Part shown: positions 18,151 to 27,427 of the stretch, piece after piece
Layout of the letters: each line of letters begins with the position of its first letter
How positions within the stretch are numbered: position 1 is the stretch's first letter
Assembly (NCBI GenBank): GCA_003151275.1
Contig: PLXC01000118.1
Location: 16,725 to 80,724 of the forward strand
DNA length: 64,000 nt
Origin: Candidatus Melainabacteria bacterium
Lineage (GTDB): Bacteria > Cyanobacteriota > Vampirovibrionia > Obscuribacterales > Obscuribacteraceae
Reading direction: 5' to 3'
Program-made: the position numbers and the translations under genes
Notes under the pieces: generated by a model
What the model was told of the DNA's origin: nothing
Database searches by the model: none
What the model saw: the letters and a program-made list of their open reading frames with translations, nothing else

Positions 18151-18425
18151 TTTCTACCCCGATGTAGCTGGAAAGGACACACAGTAGAATGAGCTTGCGA
18201 CTTTGTCAAACGGTATTGAAATAGATACCGCGCCGTTTAAACGAAGTGAAATGATAATGCGAAACAGCTAAGCGTAAAGCACGGCATAACATTGAGCACG
18301 CACATTAAATGTCGAGGCTACAAGTTGTCATCAGCCTTTTCTCTCAGCACAACAGTGCCGCTGATTTTGTCGTGAGGTTCCTGTCGGCCTTTAACTGTTG
18401 GATTCACAATCAACTTGAATGCTAA

Positions 18426-20531
18426 CTACTGTTTTGCCGGCAACGCCATCAGTACAACTGACGACCTTGCTTGAACGTGATAATAGTTATGCACTACCTC
18501 TGGTGCTTCCTCAGGGAGCCGGATATCAGCCCCTGGGGGCAAAAAGGTGTCAATAATCCGATGCCATTTATATCTGCTGATTGGTTTTGGGAGTTCGAAA
18601 AACAGGGGCCTCCAAAATGCATTCAGCATTATGTGCAATTCTTCTTTGTGATCCGGGTGATACAAAGTAAAGGCTAAACTGTGCGAAGCGTCGCCGAGAT
18701 CGGGCCCCTCCAATTCCACACCATGCCAAACCAGGTGAGGTTCATTCGACTCTGGTGCGGTGACGAGCAATCGGCGCTCCTTGAAGATCTCGAGTGACTG
18801 CGTGTACTTAATCAGCTTCTTAGTAAAATTCAAAATGTTCTTTTGCTTTTCGACTAAAGACCAATCAAACCAACTCAGTTCGTTGTCCTGACAATAAGCA
18901 TTGTTGTTGCCCTGCTGAGTGCGTCTGACCTCGTCACCCATCAAAAGCATTGGTGTGCCTTGTGAAGTGAAGAGAATAGTAAGGAAGTTTTTGATCTGTC
19001 GTTCACGTAGTGCATCGATATTTTCATCGGCAGTTGGACCTTCTACACCGCAGTTCCAACTCTGATTATCATTGCTGCCATCTGCATTGAATTCACCATT
19101 AGACTGGTTGTGTTTCTTGTCGTAGGAAACGAGATCGTTCATTGTAAATCCGTCGTGACAGGTTACAAACTGAACACTGCGGTTTGGCTCACGATCAGGC
19201 TTTGTGTAAATATCCGAACTGCCTAAAATGCGCGCGGCCAAACTCTTCGTAGTCTTTTTGTCGCCCTTCACAAACCGACGGACGTCGTCGCGGAAAGGAC
19301 CGTTCCATTCACCAAACCAATTGCTTCGATTGATAAACATTCCAACTTGATACAAACCAATGTCCCATGCTTCAGCGATCAGTTTTGTGCCGGCAAGCAC
19401 GGGATCTGATTCGACTGTCCATAAAATCGCCGGCATGTCGTTAGGATCGCCGACAGAGTCACGGGTCAGAACTGAGGCAAGATCAAAACGGAAACCGTCG
19501 ACGTGCATCTCTGACACCCAGTAGCGCAGACTGTCCAAAATCAGACGTCCGACTACGGGATGGTTTGCGCGAAGCGTGTTGCCGCATCCACTGTAATTCT
19601 TATATTGAGCTCGATTTTCCTCAAGCAAATAATATGTAGAGTTGTCCAGTCCTTTGAATGATTGAGTCGGGCCAGTTTCGTTTCCTTCGCTGGTGTGATT
19701 GTATACAACATCTAAAATCACTTCGATACCGGCTCGATGCAATGCTTTGACCATGTCGCGAAATTCATTAATCGGACCGAACACATCTTTATTAGAACTA
19801 TAATTGACGTGCGGTGCAAAGAAAGCTAGCGGACTATATCCCCAATAATTTGTGAGTCCGGGTCTAGCATCGTGCTCATCAAATTGTTGAATAGGCATCA
19901 GCTCTACGGCAGTAATACCAAGCTCCTTTAAGTATGGAATTTTTTCCACAAGCCCTGCATACGTCCCACGTTTTTCGGGCGAAACATCTGAGTTTGGATG
20001 TTTCGTGAAACCGCCAACATGCAGTTCATAAATTACGCTCTCGGCATTGGGAAGTCGCAGTTGGACATCATCTTCCCAGTCGTAATCTGCGGTGTCAGTC
20101 ACCACCGCTCGTAATGCCTTGGCGCAATTGTCACCTGGGGTGATGGCAGCAACGCGATCGTAATTTTCAAAATTGACTACGGCGAGAGCGTGAGGATCGA
20201 GTAGAACTTTTTCAGAGTTGAACCGTTGACCTTTTTCAGGCACGAACTCTCCGTAGACTCTAAATGCGTAGACTTGACCGACCTGAATTCCTTCCACACT
20301 GATGTGCCAGTAGAAGCCAGTTTTGTTCACTACTGAATCTAGCTTTACCACCGTTGACGGTGCAGGGGCCGTGGGCTCGTCAAAGAGTAAGAGTTCTACT
20401 CCGGAACAATGTTTTGAAAAAACGCAAAAATTGATTCCGTGCTCATCTTTCGTAGCACCCAATGGGTAGCTCTTCCCGGGTAGGGTTCGAACCGTTATTC
20501 TGGTCGTCGTTTCCGTGGATAAACTTTGCAT
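18426..20531 (-). CDS. glgX: glycogen debranching enzyme (isoamylase-type, GH13)
   Basis: The start is taken at ATG 20531; the frame reaches back only to TTG and GTG codons without ribosome sites. Just over 700 residues. An N-terminal CBM48 region (YPLGATKDEHGINFCVFSKHC) is followed by a GH13 barrel: VILDVVYNHTSEGNETG (region I), VDGFRFDLASVL (region II with the nucleophile Asp), KLIAEAWD (region III acid) and FVTCHDGFTMNDLVSYDKKHN (region IV). It cleaves alpha-1,6 branches of glycogen in the cytoplasm, releasing linear maltodextrins. Length and motif order fit GlgX. No other glg gene is in the window. Confidence 0.92.
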   Translation of the reverse strand: MQSLSTETTTRITVRTLPGKSYPLGATKDEHGINFCVFSKHCSGVELLLFDEPTAPAPSTVVKLDSVVNKTGFYWHISVEGIQVGQVYAFRVYGEFVPEKGQRFNSEKVLLDPHALAVVNFENYDRVAAITPGDNCAKALRAVVTDTADYDWEDDVQLRLPNAESVIYELHVGGFTKHPNSDVSPEKRGTYAGLVEKIPYLKELGITAVELMPIQQFDEHDARPGLTNYWGYSPLAFFAPHVNYSSNKDVFGPINEFRDMVKALHRAGIEVILDVVYNHTSEGNETGPTQSFKGLDNSTYYLLEENRAQYKNYSGCGNTLRANHPVVGRLILDSLRYWVSEMHVDGFRFDLASVLTRDSVGDPNDMPAILWTVESDPVLAGTKLIAEAWDIGLYQVGMFINRSNWFGEWNGPFRDDVRRFVKGDKKTTKSLAARILGSSDIYTKPDREPNRSVQFVTCHDGFTMNDLVSYDKKHNQSNGEFNADGSNDNQSWNCGVEGPTADENIDALRERQIKNFLTILFTSQGTPMLLMGDEVRRTQQGNNNAYCQDNELSWFDWSLVEKQKNILNFTKKLIKYTQSLEIFKERRLLVTAPESNEPHLVWHGVELEGPDLGDASHSLAFTLYHPDHKEELHIMLNAFWRPLFFELPKPISRYKWHRIIDTFLPPGADIRLPEEAPEVVHNYYHVQARSSVVLMALPAKQ

Positions 20532-20591
20532 ATTCACCAAATAAGTGCTGGATCTTTCTACTACGATTTTAAATTTTGACTGGCTGGACGA

Positions 20592-21683
20592 TTACTTTCG
20601 GGAACCTTCAAATTGAGCGACTATCCCTGTCGAAGAACTTTTGATCGCTGCTTCGATGATCTGCATTGTGCGCAACGCGTCTTGCGGCAAAACTGGCACT
20701 GGGCCGTCGCCACTTATTGAGTCACGTAGTTGGCAATAAAATTGCCTGTAAGCACCGGGCAAAGTTTCAACCTTGCCGTCAATCGAAAGATTTCCAACCG
20801 AGGTAGTTAGCCGACCCCAAGCGCTCTCCGGTTCCTTTCCAAAGTCAGGAGTGTTGGGAAAAATACCGGATTTTAGAGCTTCTTCCTGTGGATCAATGCC
20901 AAACTTTTCGTAACAGCCCTTCAGACCAAGAACTCGGAAACGAGGTCCTTTGATACGAGCTACCGAACTTGCCCATAAATGTGCTTTGATTCCACCGGCA
21001 AACTGAAGCGCGACAAAAACATCGTCATCAACTTCCGCACCAGGACGTCGCATCTCTAATTCTGCGTACACAGATTGAGGTTCGCCGAAAAGCGAACAAG
21101 CTTGGTCGATCAGGTGACTGCCCAGGTCGAATAAAAGTCCCCCAGCATCTTTTGAATCTGCGGATTCACGCCAGGCGTTCGCCTTGGGTTCAGGTCGATA
21201 ACGCTCATAGCGCGACTCGAAGCGCGTAATATTTCCGAGAGTACCGTCCTCGATCATTTTTCCAATTGTGAGAAAATCATTGTCCCAACGTCGATTGTGG
21301 AACACGGAAAGAATTTTGTTTTTCTTGTGACTGAGGCTAATTAAATCTCTACACTCTTGCACTGATGCAGCCAAAGGTTTGTCTACAACAACGTGAAGGT
21401 CCGCTTCCAAAGCCGCACGGGCGTGTTCGGAATGAAATCGATTTGGTGATGCCACAACGATTAGGTCGTAATCAGCATGTGAACGCCATATTTCCTCAAC
21501 AGAAGAAAAAACTTGCGCGCGTGGATAACTGCCCATCGCCTGCGCTGTGCGTTGCGAGTTCGCTGTCACGATTGCGCTAAGTTTCAGCCCTTCAACCGAC
21601 TCAATCAGTGGTGCATGGAACACCGATCCAGCCAACCCGAAACCGATCAAGGCAACTCTGATTTCTTTGCGTTGTGCGGTCAT
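20592..21683 (-). CDS. Gfo/Idh/MocA family NAD(P)-dependent oxidoreductase
   Basis: 363 residues. The N-terminal Rossmann domain begins VALIGFGLAGSVFHAPLIESV. VVASPNRFHSEHARAALEADLHVVVDKPLA carries the conserved EKP-type Lys (here DKP), and GGLLFDLGSHLIDQACSLFG is the C-terminal sheet motif with the catalytic His. The family oxidises or reduces sugars and cyclitols; this sequence is nearest in style to the YdgJ/YvaA branch. The substrate is unknown. It lies 61 bases upstream of glgX on the same strand, so both may act on carbohydrate. Confidence 0.87.
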   Translation of the reverse strand: MTAQRKEIRVALIGFGLAGSVFHAPLIESVEGLKLSAIVTANSQRTAQAMGSYPRAQVFSSVEEIWRSHADYDLIVVASPNRFHSEHARAALEADLHVVVDKPLAASVQECRDLISLSHKKNKILSVFHNRRWDNDFLTIGKMIEDGTLGNITRFESRYERYRPEPKANAWRESADSKDAGGLLFDLGSHLIDQACSLFGEPQSVYAELEMRRPGAEVDDDVFVALQFAGGIKAHLWASSVARIKGPRFRVLGLKGCYEKFGIDPQEEALKSGIFPNTPDFGKEPESAWGRLTTSVGNLSIDGKVETLPGAYRQFYCQLRDSISGDGPVPVLPQDALRTMQIIEAAIKSSSTGIVAQFEGSRK

Positions 21684-21926
21684 GAAGGCGCTCTTGAATT
21701 ACCTGACGTGTCAACACTTATCAGTATAGTGGCTTCCAAGGCTGATTCAATCAAGCCTTGAACCAACTTAAACTGGGCGCGGACAACGTCAAAATTGGTA
21801 ATCCCAAGCGGAATCAAGCTTATGCTGGTAGTCAGGATAGAGCCGATGACAAGTTCGTAAAAAACTACTCATCGCAATAGATATATCGACTATCGATACA
21901 ACGTAGTCCTCTTGATATTTGATTGT

Positions 21927-23420
21927 TTAGACCGGTGCAGGAGCTACGCCTGATGATGACGCGTTCCTGAGTGCCACCAGCGTCTCTTGGAAATCCTCGA
22001 TTTCCGATGAACTAGGCAGCTGTAACCTAGTGCCTTTTTGTAATGCCGCTAGGGGCGCTCCTCTGGCGTCTATGTCGGTCGGAATTTTGTTCATCCTTGC
22101 CAGCAATGTCCAAGTTTTCACGTCATTTAGCTCACGAAGCGCAATCGACCGGAGTGTCTCTCCGAGTCGAGTAAGAATGGATCGATGTTCCTGCGTTTCG
22201 CTTTGAGCAACTTCGGTAACCCGGGTCTGATCAGAAGTGATCCTGTTTTCCAATCGTGATTCGGAATTCGACTCTTTAGCGAATTCGATGCGCTGTTTTT
22301 CTAAATCCAGGGGATACAAATTCACCGGGTTCATATCTAGCCGGTTCTTGCCTAGAGGATTGTTTGCAGAGATCGAAAGGTAATTTTGTGCAATCAACTC
22401 CTGGTCTATGTTTTCGCTCACTGTAGATATCTCCGTCAACTGGGATTCCGAATCACTTTTGCCGCCATCCGTTGCGTTGAACAATATGGCTTCTAATTTC
22501 TCTCCAGGACGAACGACTTGACCGTACTTGCCAAGCAAAATCGTTCCATCCGGGCGCAAATACTGACCTAACTCCATTGCACTTACTGGCTTGCCACGAT
22601 CTTGCACCACCTCCTTGGTGCGATCATTATCACCGGCGGGAGCTATGAGCACAACGCGGCCGTACAGGTCCTTACTCACCTCCAAATTGTAAATGGAAAC
22701 CTCATGTGGCGGGGTGACTACATCTCCGCTAAGTGCACGGACCATCAATTCGGTATCGTCGCTAAGCGATGTTAGGTCTCCCAGTGATCCACCGAATCGA
22801 CTGCTTATGAGTTCGGTTAACTGCTTATCTTTTAGCTCGTCGTTTTTCTGAGCCACTTCCGCGTGAAATTCGTGGGCATGGACGTTAGCCTCTCCATGTG
22901 CAGTTCTACCGGTGTCTGCCTTTTTGTCCTCATCACTGTGGTCTCCTGGTCCGCCGTCGCCGAGACTGCGCTCTGCCTCTTGGAGTTTGGCTAACTGAGC
23001 CAGCACAGAGGACGTAGGACCTTCGGGATCATCGGCCTTTCCATCACCGTCGCGATCTATCTTTTCCGGACCTGCAAGTGCAGCGAGTTCTGGTTTGTCA
23101 TTCGCGCCCACAACTCTCAGATTGTCCTTGCCCCCCGCTCCGGCAAGTTTAGGCTTTTCTGCACCGGCTACTCCTGGATTGTCCTTGCCTCCCGAAAATG
23201 CGACGAACTGGTCATTCGAAGTCAGCGCAAAGGGAGGTAGCACCGAATCCGCCGATCCTTTTTTTGCGTCCATGCTTACTAAATCAGTCTTCCAAGAATT
23301 CTTTTCTTGAGTCGTCGTCGGGAATTGAACCGAAAATTGCTCAGGCGCCTTCTGCTCTGATGAGGCATCTGAAGCCTTAGCAGGAGCAGCAATTTCGAGG
23401 TTCCTATTCGTCGTCGTCAT
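21927..23420 (-). CDS. hypothetical protein with C-terminal LysM-like domain
   Basis: 497 residues, no signal peptide. Residues 60-160 are low-complexity with imperfect GGKDNPGVAGAEKPKLAG repeats and a DRDGDGKADDPEG calcium-binding-like loop (near 118-130). The C-terminus has LGETLRSIALRELNDVKTWTLLARMNKI followed by LQKGTRLQLP, which is the shape of a LysM domain that binds peptidoglycan or chitin-like sugars. A central segment (LGQYLRPDGTILLGKYGQVVRPGEKLEAIL) resembles a small beta domain. How it would reach the cell wall is unclear without an export signal. The leftward transcript diverges from ku. Confidence 0.6.
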   Translation of the reverse strand: MTTTNRNLEIAAPAKASDASSEQKAPEQFSVQFPTTTQEKNSWKTDLVSMDAKKGSADSVLPPFALTSNDQFVAFSGGKDNPGVAGAEKPKLAGAGGKDNLRVVGANDKPELAALAGPEKIDRDGDGKADDPEGPTSSVLAQLAKLQEAERSLGDGGPGDHSDEDKKADTGRTAHGEANVHAHEFHAEVAQKNDELKDKQLTELISSRFGGSLGDLTSLSDDTELMVRALSGDVVTPPHEVSIYNLEVSKDLYGRVVLIAPAGDNDRTKEVVQDRGKPVSAMELGQYLRPDGTILLGKYGQVVRPGEKLEAILFNATDGGKSDSESQLTEISTVSENIDQELIAQNYLSISANNPLGKNRLDMNPVNLYPLDLEKQRIEFAKESNSESRLENRITSDQTRVTEVAQSETQEHRSILTRLGETLRSIALRELNDVKTWTLLARMNKIPTDIDARGAPLAALQKGTRLQLPSSSEIEDFQETLVALRNASSSGVAPAPV

Positions 23421-23809
23421 CCAGCAGCCTAGTAAAATGGGTATTGCCCGTTGGACTATGCTCGCAGCAGTTTGTGATTAATTGGTACCTAAAAGAGCAT
23501 ATTCGCTACGGCAGTCAGCTACGCTCCGAAATCCCAGAATTATCGACACTATTAAAACGATCGAAAAAAGTCGGTATTGGCGGTCATCACACGTAAAGAT
23601 ATTGGTATTAATAATGGTGCGCGCCGCGGAGGTATCGACGCGCACCAAATTTGGTGTGACTCAGTTGCTCTAAATGTCTAAATTCGGCGCCCATCCATAT
23701 GTATGTCCGTCATCTATATGAGTAATATCCATAAAAGGCGGGAAGAATATCCAAGCGACCCAGGTATGATATTCATCCCCAACGCACAGACACAACGAAG
23801 GTAGTGGTT
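23421..23809. other. divergent intergenic region with strong hairpins
   Basis: 389 bases between the LysM-like gene and ku. It holds an 8-bp stem GGTGCGCG/CGCGCACC (23616-23623/23639-23646) whose right arm overlaps a 14-base palindrome CACCAAATTTGGTG (23643-23656), so the two structures exclude each other. Either may be an operator or a repeat. No gene is seen. Confidence 0.45.
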
Positions 23810-24658
23810 ATGGCAGCAAGAGCAATTTGGACGGGCGTCATCACTTTTGGAATGGTTAGCATCCCAATCAAGTTGTACTCAGCAACCGAGAACAAAGATA
23901 TCTCGTTTAATCAACTGCACAAAGATTGCAAAGGTCGGATAAAACAGCAGATGTTCTGCCCTGCTTGCGACCGAAAAATTGAGTACGACGAAATCGAAAA
24001 GGGTTATGAGTATGGGAAAGACCAGTATGTCGTAATCACCAAAGAAGACCTCGAAAAGCTTCCTGTACCTAACAAAAACGTAGTCGAAGTGACTTCCTTC
24101 ATCAAGCAACAAGATATCGATCCAATCTATTACGACAAAAATTATTACATCGAACCGGACCAAGCAGCGAAAAAGCCTTTTGCGCTATTCATGAAAGCGA
24201 TGAAAGAGAAGGATGTGGTGGCTGTTGCTAGCATCGCCTTGCGAAGCAAACAGCGATTGTGCGCTCTCAGATTGCTTGACGGAACACTAATGCTCAACAC
24301 ACTTCTATATCCGGATGAGATTCGCGTGCAACGTGGAACCCCAATGCCAGACGTTCAACTGTCCGATAAAGAAATGACTATGGCAAACAGCTTAATTGAT
24401 CTTATGACAAACGATTTTGACCCTGATCAGTTGAAAGACAATTACAGAGAAGCCTTGCTCACCACCATTGAAGCTAAATTAGAAGGGAAGGAAGTTGTCG
24501 AGGCACCATCCGCTCCTGCAAACAATGTGGTTGATTTGATGGATGCTCTAAAGGCAAGTATGGAAGCTATGAAGGCGCAAAAAGAAGCTGCTAAACAACC
24601 AGCAGTGGCTGCAGCTGCCGGGAAGTCGTCGAGCAAAAAGAAGGCTGCCGCTGGCTAG
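23810..24658 (+). CDS. ku: Ku protein, bacterial non-homologous end joining
   Basis: The start is ATG 23810, with GAAGG eight bases upstream; a GTG at 23804 is less likely. The product has about 282 residues. It begins ARAIWTGVITFGMVSIPIKLYSAT, the invariant Ku opening, then a CxxC pair in FCPACDRKIEYDE, KGYEYGKDQYVVITKEDLE and ALRSKQRLCALRLLDGTLMLNTLLYPDEIR. The homodimer forms a ring on DNA ends and recruits LigD. The C-terminal tail (about 250-282) is rich in Lys and Ala, as in many bacterial Ku proteins, where such tails help DNA binding. ligD follows 89 bases downstream on the same strand. Confidence 0.95.
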   Translation: MAARAIWTGVITFGMVSIPIKLYSATENKDISFNQLHKDCKGRIKQQMFCPACDRKIEYDEIEKGYEYGKDQYVVITKEDLEKLPVPNKNVVEVTSFIKQQDIDPIYYDKNYYIEPDQAAKKPFALFMKAMKEKDVVAVASIALRSKQRLCALRLLDGTLMLNTLLYPDEIRVQRGTPMPDVQLSDKEMTMANSLIDLMTNDFDPDQLKDNYREALLTTIEAKLEGKEVVEAPSAPANNVVDLMDALKASMEAMKAQKEAAKQPAVAAAAGKSSSKKKAAAG

Positions 24659-24747
24659 TGAGTGTCTCATAAAACACTTTCTTTCAACCGGCGAAAGCCG
24701 CGATGAGATGTGGCCGAAGCGGCACCGAGTAGAGGAGTCGTTAGTCG

Positions 24748-27057
24748 TTGGCATCTTTAGACAAAAAAACGCCCAAAGCGCTCGAACTTGATCTCAGCGG
24801 TTTCAAGGGCGCTAAAGTGGCACCATTTCCGACTAGCTTATCTCCGATGTTGGCGAGCCCGACAAAGGATCCATTTACTCATGCTGATTGGATCTGCGAG
24901 CCCAAAATGGATGGGATTCGTGGTATTTCGTTCATCCGGGCAGAGAAGACCACGTTGCTTTCGAGAAGGGGCTTGGACATAACGTCTCAATACCCTGTCT
25001 TGTCCGCCACTCTAAGTAAATTGTGCCCTGTAGATGTGATTCTCGACGGCGAAATTATCGCGTTAAACAATCTCGGGCAACCTTCGTTTCAACAGCTGCA
25101 ACAACGCATGAATCTCGCTAAAGACATTGATGTTGAGCGAGCGGAAAAGAATGTGCCGGTGTTCTATTTTGTTTTCGATATTCTCTATGCGGGCAATGTC
25201 AGTTTGTTATCCGTACCGCTGCGAGAGCGCAAGTTGATTTTGAAAGCACTTCTCGGCTCGCATCCGCAAGTACAGATTTTGCAACACTTTGACTCTGATG
25301 CACAGTTGGCTTACGAAACCTGCGTGGATCACGGCTTCGAGGGAATAGTGGCAAAGCGGCTCGACAGTCTTTATGAAAGCGGTAGACGGTCACCATCATG
25401 GCTAAAGATAAAGGCACAACAAACAGACGAATTCGTGATCGGTGGCTTTACAGCCGGACAAGGATCAAGAGGCACCAGCTTTGGTGCCTTGCTTTTAGGG
25501 CAGTACAACGATCAAGGACATTTCATTTATTGTGGAAGTGTGGGCACAGGATTCGATGAAAAATTGCTCAATCAAACAACGCTCAAGATGCTGCCGCTCC
25601 ACATTGCTAAATGTCCATTTAAAAAACAGCCGGATGAGAAAAAACAGGTAGTCTGGATTCAACCTGAAATAATCATAGAAGCTAAGTTTATGGATTGGAC
25701 AAGAGACCGTCACTTAAGAACACCTGTGTTTCTGAGATTTCGGGATGATAAGGCACCACTAGAGGTGCAACAGCAATTGCCAATCACTGCAGTGCCGCAC
25801 ATCCGCTCTTTGTCAGAAACGGTTGGAGCGAAAACAAATAGTGCGAAAGCAGCAGATTCCGAACTCGAACCGCGCGAACCAGTCGTCTCAATTTATTCAG
25901 AAGGATCTGATTCGAAGTTAGCAGTCGCTGAAGCAACAGCTTCCGACATGATCATAGAACAAGTTCGAGAAACCACGGCGGCAATCAAGGGCACAGCGAA
26001 AAAAGCTGCAGACGGCAATGAAGCGGCGAAAGTATTAGGACAGCTATCAGGAAAAGAGGAGACCTTTGAACTTCTCCTTTTTGGAGAGAAATTGAAGCTG
26101 ACCCACTTGAACCGACCGTTCTGGCCAAAAACCGAAACCTCTCCAGATATCACCAAGCGAGACTATCTCATTTTCTTAACTAAGCTTTCGCCGTTCATTC
26201 TGCCGCAGCTAACGAATCGTCCACTAACCTGCATAAGAGCCACAGACGGTGTGCACAAAAAGCATTTCTATCAAAAGCATTGGAGTTACTCGCTGCCCGA
26301 ATTCGTCGACACTGTCGTAGTCACCACAGAGGACTTATCTGAAGAGCCGGTGGAACATGTAGTCTGCAATAACTTAGCCGCTCTCCTATATTTCGCACAG
26401 CACTCTGTCGTGGAGTTTCATTGCATGTCGTCGCGCATAGAATTAGTGCCTGACCTGGAGCATTTGAGTACGTGCGATTCGCAATATTTACTCAATTACC
26501 CAGACTACATAGTCTTCGATCTGGATTTTCATACGGGCGGACGTGGTGCCAAAAATCCGACGATTGGCAGCGAAGACTTCAAAAAGGTCTGTGAAGTAGC
26601 GTTCAAGTTGCGCGAGATCTGCGAGTCAATGTCTTTGACTGCGAGCGTCAAAACTTCTGGGCGTACTGGTTTGCACATAATGATTCCAATTATCCGCAAT
26701 TTAGAATTCGACATCGTGCGAAATATGGCGGAAACCATCGGACGCTTTTTAATCGCACAGCATAAAGATGGCTTAACTCAGATACCTACAGTGGCTAAGA
26801 ACAGCGGCAAAATCCTCATCGACCATAGTCCCAATGCACGAGGTAAAACCGTCGCTGCAGCTTACACTCCTCGCGCTACGTCCGAAGCTTCGGTATCAAC
26901 ACCGGTGTCTTGGGATGAGCTAGCAAGCGTTTCTGCCACAAGCTATACGATTCATAACCTTATACAGCGCCTTTCGGGTACAGGGGATATATGGTCTGAT
27001 CTTTGTGGTCAGAAGCGCGATCTGCAAGTGCTTTTGAACTCAATATCTCGTAAATGA
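24748..27057 (+). CDS. ligD: ATP-dependent DNA ligase D: ligase plus polymerase domains, no phosphoesterase domain
   Basis: 769 residues from a TTG preceded by an in-frame stop and by GAGGAG. Residues about 30-325 are the ligase: ICEPKMDGIRG with adenylated Lys53, DGEIIALNN, FDILYAG, GFEGIVAKR and the OB-fold ending FLRFRDDKAP. A linker of about 100 residues follows. Residues about 440-755 are the archaeo-eukaryotic primase-type polymerase: HFYQKHWSYSLPEF, YIVFDLDFHTG with metal-binding Asp591 and Asp593, and KTSGRTGLHIMIPI. There is no 3'-phosphoesterase domain. It fills and seals ends held by Ku. A frame-internal ATG (MLASPTK) is a fallback start. Confidence 0.93.
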   Translation: MASLDKKTPKALELDLSGFKGAKVAPFPTSLSPMLASPTKDPFTHADWICEPKMDGIRGISFIRAEKTTLLSRRGLDITSQYPVLSATLSKLCPVDVILDGEIIALNNLGQPSFQQLQQRMNLAKDIDVERAEKNVPVFYFVFDILYAGNVSLLSVPLRERKLILKALLGSHPQVQILQHFDSDAQLAYETCVDHGFEGIVAKRLDSLYESGRRSPSWLKIKAQQTDEFVIGGFTAGQGSRGTSFGALLLGQYNDQGHFIYCGSVGTGFDEKLLNQTTLKMLPLHIAKCPFKKQPDEKKQVVWIQPEIIIEAKFMDWTRDRHLRTPVFLRFRDDKAPLEVQQQLPITAVPHIRSLSETVGAKTNSAKAADSELEPREPVVSIYSEGSDSKLAVAEATASDMIIEQVRETTAAIKGTAKKAADGNEAAKVLGQLSGKEETFELLLFGEKLKLTHLNRPFWPKTETSPDITKRDYLIFLTKLSPFILPQLTNRPLTCIRATDGVHKKHFYQKHWSYSLPEFVDTVVVTTEDLSEEPVEHVVCNNLAALLYFAQHSVVEFHCMSSRIELVPDLEHLSTCDSQYLLNYPDYIVFDLDFHTGGRGAKNPTIGSEDFKKVCEVAFKLREICESMSLTASVKTSGRTGLHIMIPIIRNLEFDIVRNMAETIGRFLIAQHKDGLTQIPTVAKNSGKILIDHSPNARGKTVAAAYTPRATSEASVSTPVSWDELASVSATSYTIHNLIQRLSGTGDIWSDLCGQKRDLQVLLNSISRK

Positions 27058-27130
27058 CGCGATTTGATATGCGCGAAAGAACAGCTCTATATATCAATCA
27101 GGATATTTGTCTAAGGAACGAAAGTCTCTG

Positions 27131-27159
27131 TTGACTTTGGTTTCACCGTGCTTTAGATA
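27131..27159 (+). promoter_or_regulatory. possible promoter of the retron
   Basis: TTGACT (27131-27136) and TAGATA (27154-27159) are 17 bases apart. The -10 is poor. Transcription from about 27166 would run through the msr-msd region and the reverse transcriptase. Confidence 0.3.
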
Positions 27160-27218
27160 TGTATGCACCAACCGACGTAATCATCATCGGTGGTATCGCA
27201 TCCATCACTGAAGGAGAA

Positions 27219-27395
27219 TGGATATCTCTGGACCGCGCGGGCGGTAACGGTTGATGTTTCGTCAACCATCATTCCAAAGGCATCTCATTCCGAACTCGAA
27301 ATTACAGGATATGCGCAAGCGCAGAACCTGTCCATTTCGTGTATCTCGTTTTAGCTACGACTTCCTACAGATCGTATCCATAGCAGAGATATCCA
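27219..27395 (+). ncRNA. candidate retron msr-msd RNA
   Basis: A perfect 12-bp inverted repeat bounds 177 bases: TGGATATCTCTG (27219-27230) and CAGAGATATCCA (27384-27395), the a1/a2 layout of retron RNAs. Just inside a1 are two hairpins as expected for msr: ACCGC-gcgg-GCGGT (27232-27245) and GGTTGA-tgtttcg-TCAACC (27249-27267). The second loop contains GTTTCG, as does the msr hairpin of retron Ec86 (from memory). The msd part has a long stem CGAAAT/ATTTCG, ACAGG/CCTGT and TGCG-caag-CGCA between about 27297 and 27340. The RT start codon is 33 bases past a2. Confidence 0.75.
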
Positions 27396-27427
27396 ACTCC
27401 ACTTCACCACATACAAGAGATATCCTA

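Noticed and set aside
18295..18330. Sequence resembling the 5' part of the candidate ncRNA (GAGCACGCACATTAAATGTCGAG)
   Set aside because: The likeness covers about 25 bases only and no terminator or other helix follows, so I cannot call it a third copy.
20475..20500. GGTTCGAACC-like sequence resembling a tRNA T-arm
   Set aside because: It lies inside the glgX coding region, and no cloverleaf can be formed around it.
27251..27427. N-terminal extension of the reverse transcriptase
   Set aside because: The first 59 codons fall in the msr-msd RNA, have no ribosome site and no RT motifs; ATG 27428 fits the family start.
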